From the NCBI GenBank assembly GCA_964531735.1, contig CAZHGD010000184.1, forward strand, positions 1-14,999: a stretch of DNA of 14,999 nucleotides. The letters run 5' to 3'. Made by a program: the position numbers and the translations under genes. A model generated the notes under the pieces. The model did no database searches. It saw nothing but the letters and a program-made list of their open reading frames with translations, and was not told where the DNA came from. Below are positions 13,501 to 14,999 of the stretch, in pieces (position 1 is the first letter of the stretch; every line of letters begins with the position of its first letter). Source of the DNA: CAZHGD01 sp964531735 (GTDB taxonomy: Bacteria; Armatimonadota; UBA10988).

Positions 13501-14999
13501 TTAGTCGTCGAGTCCGACCAACAGCCGCACCGCGCGCTGGGGTACGCCGCCGAGCTGGAGGAGGCCCAGCCGGGTCGCGTCGACGGCGCTCCACGGCTCA
13601 CCGGTCCAGACCAGGACATGCCGGCCCAGCGGGCCATCGTCATCGCTCAGGCGGAGGTCGAAGCCGAGCCACTCGGTCGGGTCGGGCCGCCGGCCGATGA
13701 CGCCCCAGGGCACCTCGAGTTCGACCACCTGGTCGGCGCCTGCGGCGGCCCAGGCGGAGCGCACCAGCTCGGCGCCGCGGCCGTGTACCGTCCGCTGGCG
13801 CAGGCCCAGCGTGAGGCGCCGGGCCGGTCCGCCGCGCCCCAACTCGGCGCCGGGGCGAGCGTCCCAGAGCAGCGCCACTTGGTCGTCGTCGGTTGGCCGG
13901 TCATCGGTGACCACCAGGGCCAACTGCAGGCCGTTGGTGCCGGCGCGGGCAGCCCAACGCAGCGAGGCATCGGCCTCGAAGCGCCACTGCTCGCGGCCGT
14001 CCACCACTTGGTCGACCGCGGCCACCGAGTACCAGCTATCGCCGGTCCAGTCGCCGAGATCGCCGTCGATGCGCGCCGTCTCCGGTCGCCCGAAGGCGGC
14101 GGCGGTGTAGCGGACCGCGGCGATCGCCGGCGACCGCTCCTCGTCGGCGACGGCTTCGGCGACCAGGCAGAGGCGCCCGCGGGTCTCGGCCGGCAGCGGC
14201 AAGCCGAGCGGAATCGCCAAGCCGGCCTGCGATTCGAGCGTGAAGGCCTGCACCGGCCGACCGGGCAGACCGGCGAGGTAACCGTTCCGAGGGCGCCCGG
14301 AGGTGTCCTCGACCAGGACCGACACCGTGGCGCTGCCGGTGACCACGCTCCGGCCGGCCTCGACGCGGGCCGACAGGCCGGTGGCGCGCAACGGGCAGCG
14401 GAACAGCCGGCTGGCGCCGGGCGCGCAGAAGATCATGCCGCAGACGACGCCATCGCCGCCCCAGTCGTGCGCCTGCCGCAGGTCGTCGGTCAGACTGGCG
14501 GCGGCGGGCAGCCGCACCGAGCGGGCGTGTTGCACCGTGGCTGCCGGGCCGACGTCGCTCTCCACCGCGCCGGTGGCGGCCAGCTCCAGCGGTGACAGCA
14601 CCAGCACGCGCGCGCGGCGGGCCCGCTCGGTGCGGTTGCGCAGGCGCAGGCCGACGAGCGACTCCGCGCCGGGCCGCAGGCGCATCGTGCAGGTGAGCTC
14701 CAGCGGACGGCCGTCGTCGGCACTGGCCAACTGGCGGCGGAGGTACTCGACGAGGCGGGCCGACCCTTCAGCGGTGACTTGTCCATCGGCCAGCAGGCGC
14801 GCGAACGCCGTGGCGGCGCCTTCGGGATCGAGCACTTCCTCGGGCCAGAGCGCCTGGGCACTGTCCACCACCTGCGCGTACGGCCCGAAGGTGCGTTCGC
14901 ACACGGCGGCGGCAGACAGCGCGGCACGCAGGGCCGCCGGCGTGGCCGCCAACGGCCGCGGCGTGAGGACCAGCACGTCGGCGCCGGCCTGCCCCAGGG
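13501..14999 (-). CDS. C-terminal part of a CBM9/DOMON-like domain protein (5' partial)
   Basis: The minus-strand frame stays open to the window edge, showing 498 residues that begin LGQAGADVLVLTPRPL. GTG 14976 could serve as a start, but it has no binding site and the residues before it read on naturally, so the gene probably begins outside the window. Visible residues ~307-483 look like a carbohydrate-binding family 9 / DOMON-like domain: ARIDGDLGDWTGDSWY, then VTDDRPTDDDQVALLWD, VPWGVIGRRPDP, and LGFDLRLSDDDG. Upstream lies a region of about 300 residues with beta-sandwich-like stretches that I cannot name. Such domains often end secreted glycoside hydrolases or bind sugars or haem, so an extracellular polysaccharide role is possible. 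No catalytic residues can be assigned here. The FG-GAP gene follows 100 nt downstream on the same strand. Confidence 0.75.
   Translation of the reverse strand, partial: LGQAGADVLVLTPRPLAATPAALRAALSAAAVCERTFGPYAQVVDSAQALWPEEVLDPEGAATAFARLLADGQVTAEGSARLVEYLRRQLASADDGRPLELTCTMRLRPGAESLVGLRLRNRTERARRARVLVLSPLELAATGAVESDVGPAATVQHARSVRLPAAASLTDDLRQAHDWGGDGVVCGMIFCAPGASRLFRCPLRATGLSARVEAGRSVVTGSATVSVLVEDTSGRPRNGYLAGLPGRPVQAFTLESQAGLAIPLGLPLPAETRGRLCLVAEAVADEERSPAIAAVRYTAAAFGRPETARIDGDLGDWTGDSWYSVAAVDQVVDGREQWRFEADASLRWAARAGTNGLQLALVVTDDRPTDDDQVALLWDARPGAELGRGGPARRLTLGLRQRTVHGRGAELVRSAWAAAGADQVVELEVPWGVIGRRPDPTEWLGFDLRLSDDDGPLGRHVLVWTGEPWSAVDATRLGLLQLGGVPQRAVRLLVGLDD

Overview
The window is GC-rich, gene-dense bacterial DNA with ten protein-coding genes. 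Two of them run off the window ends. I see no rRNA, tRNA, CRISPR array, insertion sequence or phage gene. The prepilin at 4807 has the FPVFAKAREKARQ helix and an H-X9-DG motif. That combination, with surface cytochromes carrying PD40 and discoidin domains, suggests Armatimonadota or a neighbouring Planctomycetota-like lineage. This placement is inference.

Left part, + strand (1-5457). A secreted beta-propeller protein with two c-type haem sites (1-1866, 5' end missing) is followed after 16 nt by a 929-residue protein. That second protein combines a discoidin domain, PD40/TolB-like repeats and a hydrazine-synthase-alpha-like di-haem C-terminus. The two look like one operon of exported redox proteins. 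A type II/IV-like pseudopilin with its own candidate promoter follows. A 34-bp perfect palindrome (5482-5515) lies between it and the convergent nitrite reductase operon.

Middle, - strand (5536-9876). The transcription order is ahbC (siroheme-to-haem radical SAM enzyme), a second NirJ/AhbD-like radical SAM/SPASM protein (4-nt overlap), nrfH (tetrahaem quinol-oxidising membrane anchor) and nrfA (pentahaem ammonia-forming nitrite reductase). Steps of the siroheme-dependent haem route thus sit beside two proteins needing nine haems. NrfA has CXXCH, not CXXCK, at its catalytic haem site.

Right part, - strand (9952-14999). An exported PrxQ-like peroxiredoxin with an unassigned C-terminal domain is translationally coupled to an unrecognised membrane-anchored protein. 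Next come a secreted FG-GAP/VCBS protein with six Asp-rich calcium-loop repeats, and the C-terminal part of a protein ending in a CBM9/DOMON-like domain.

Overall the window encodes an envelope-facing respiratory and redox toolkit. Nitrite reduction to ammonium with linked haem supply is the best-supported system; the exported di-haem pair is the least understood.
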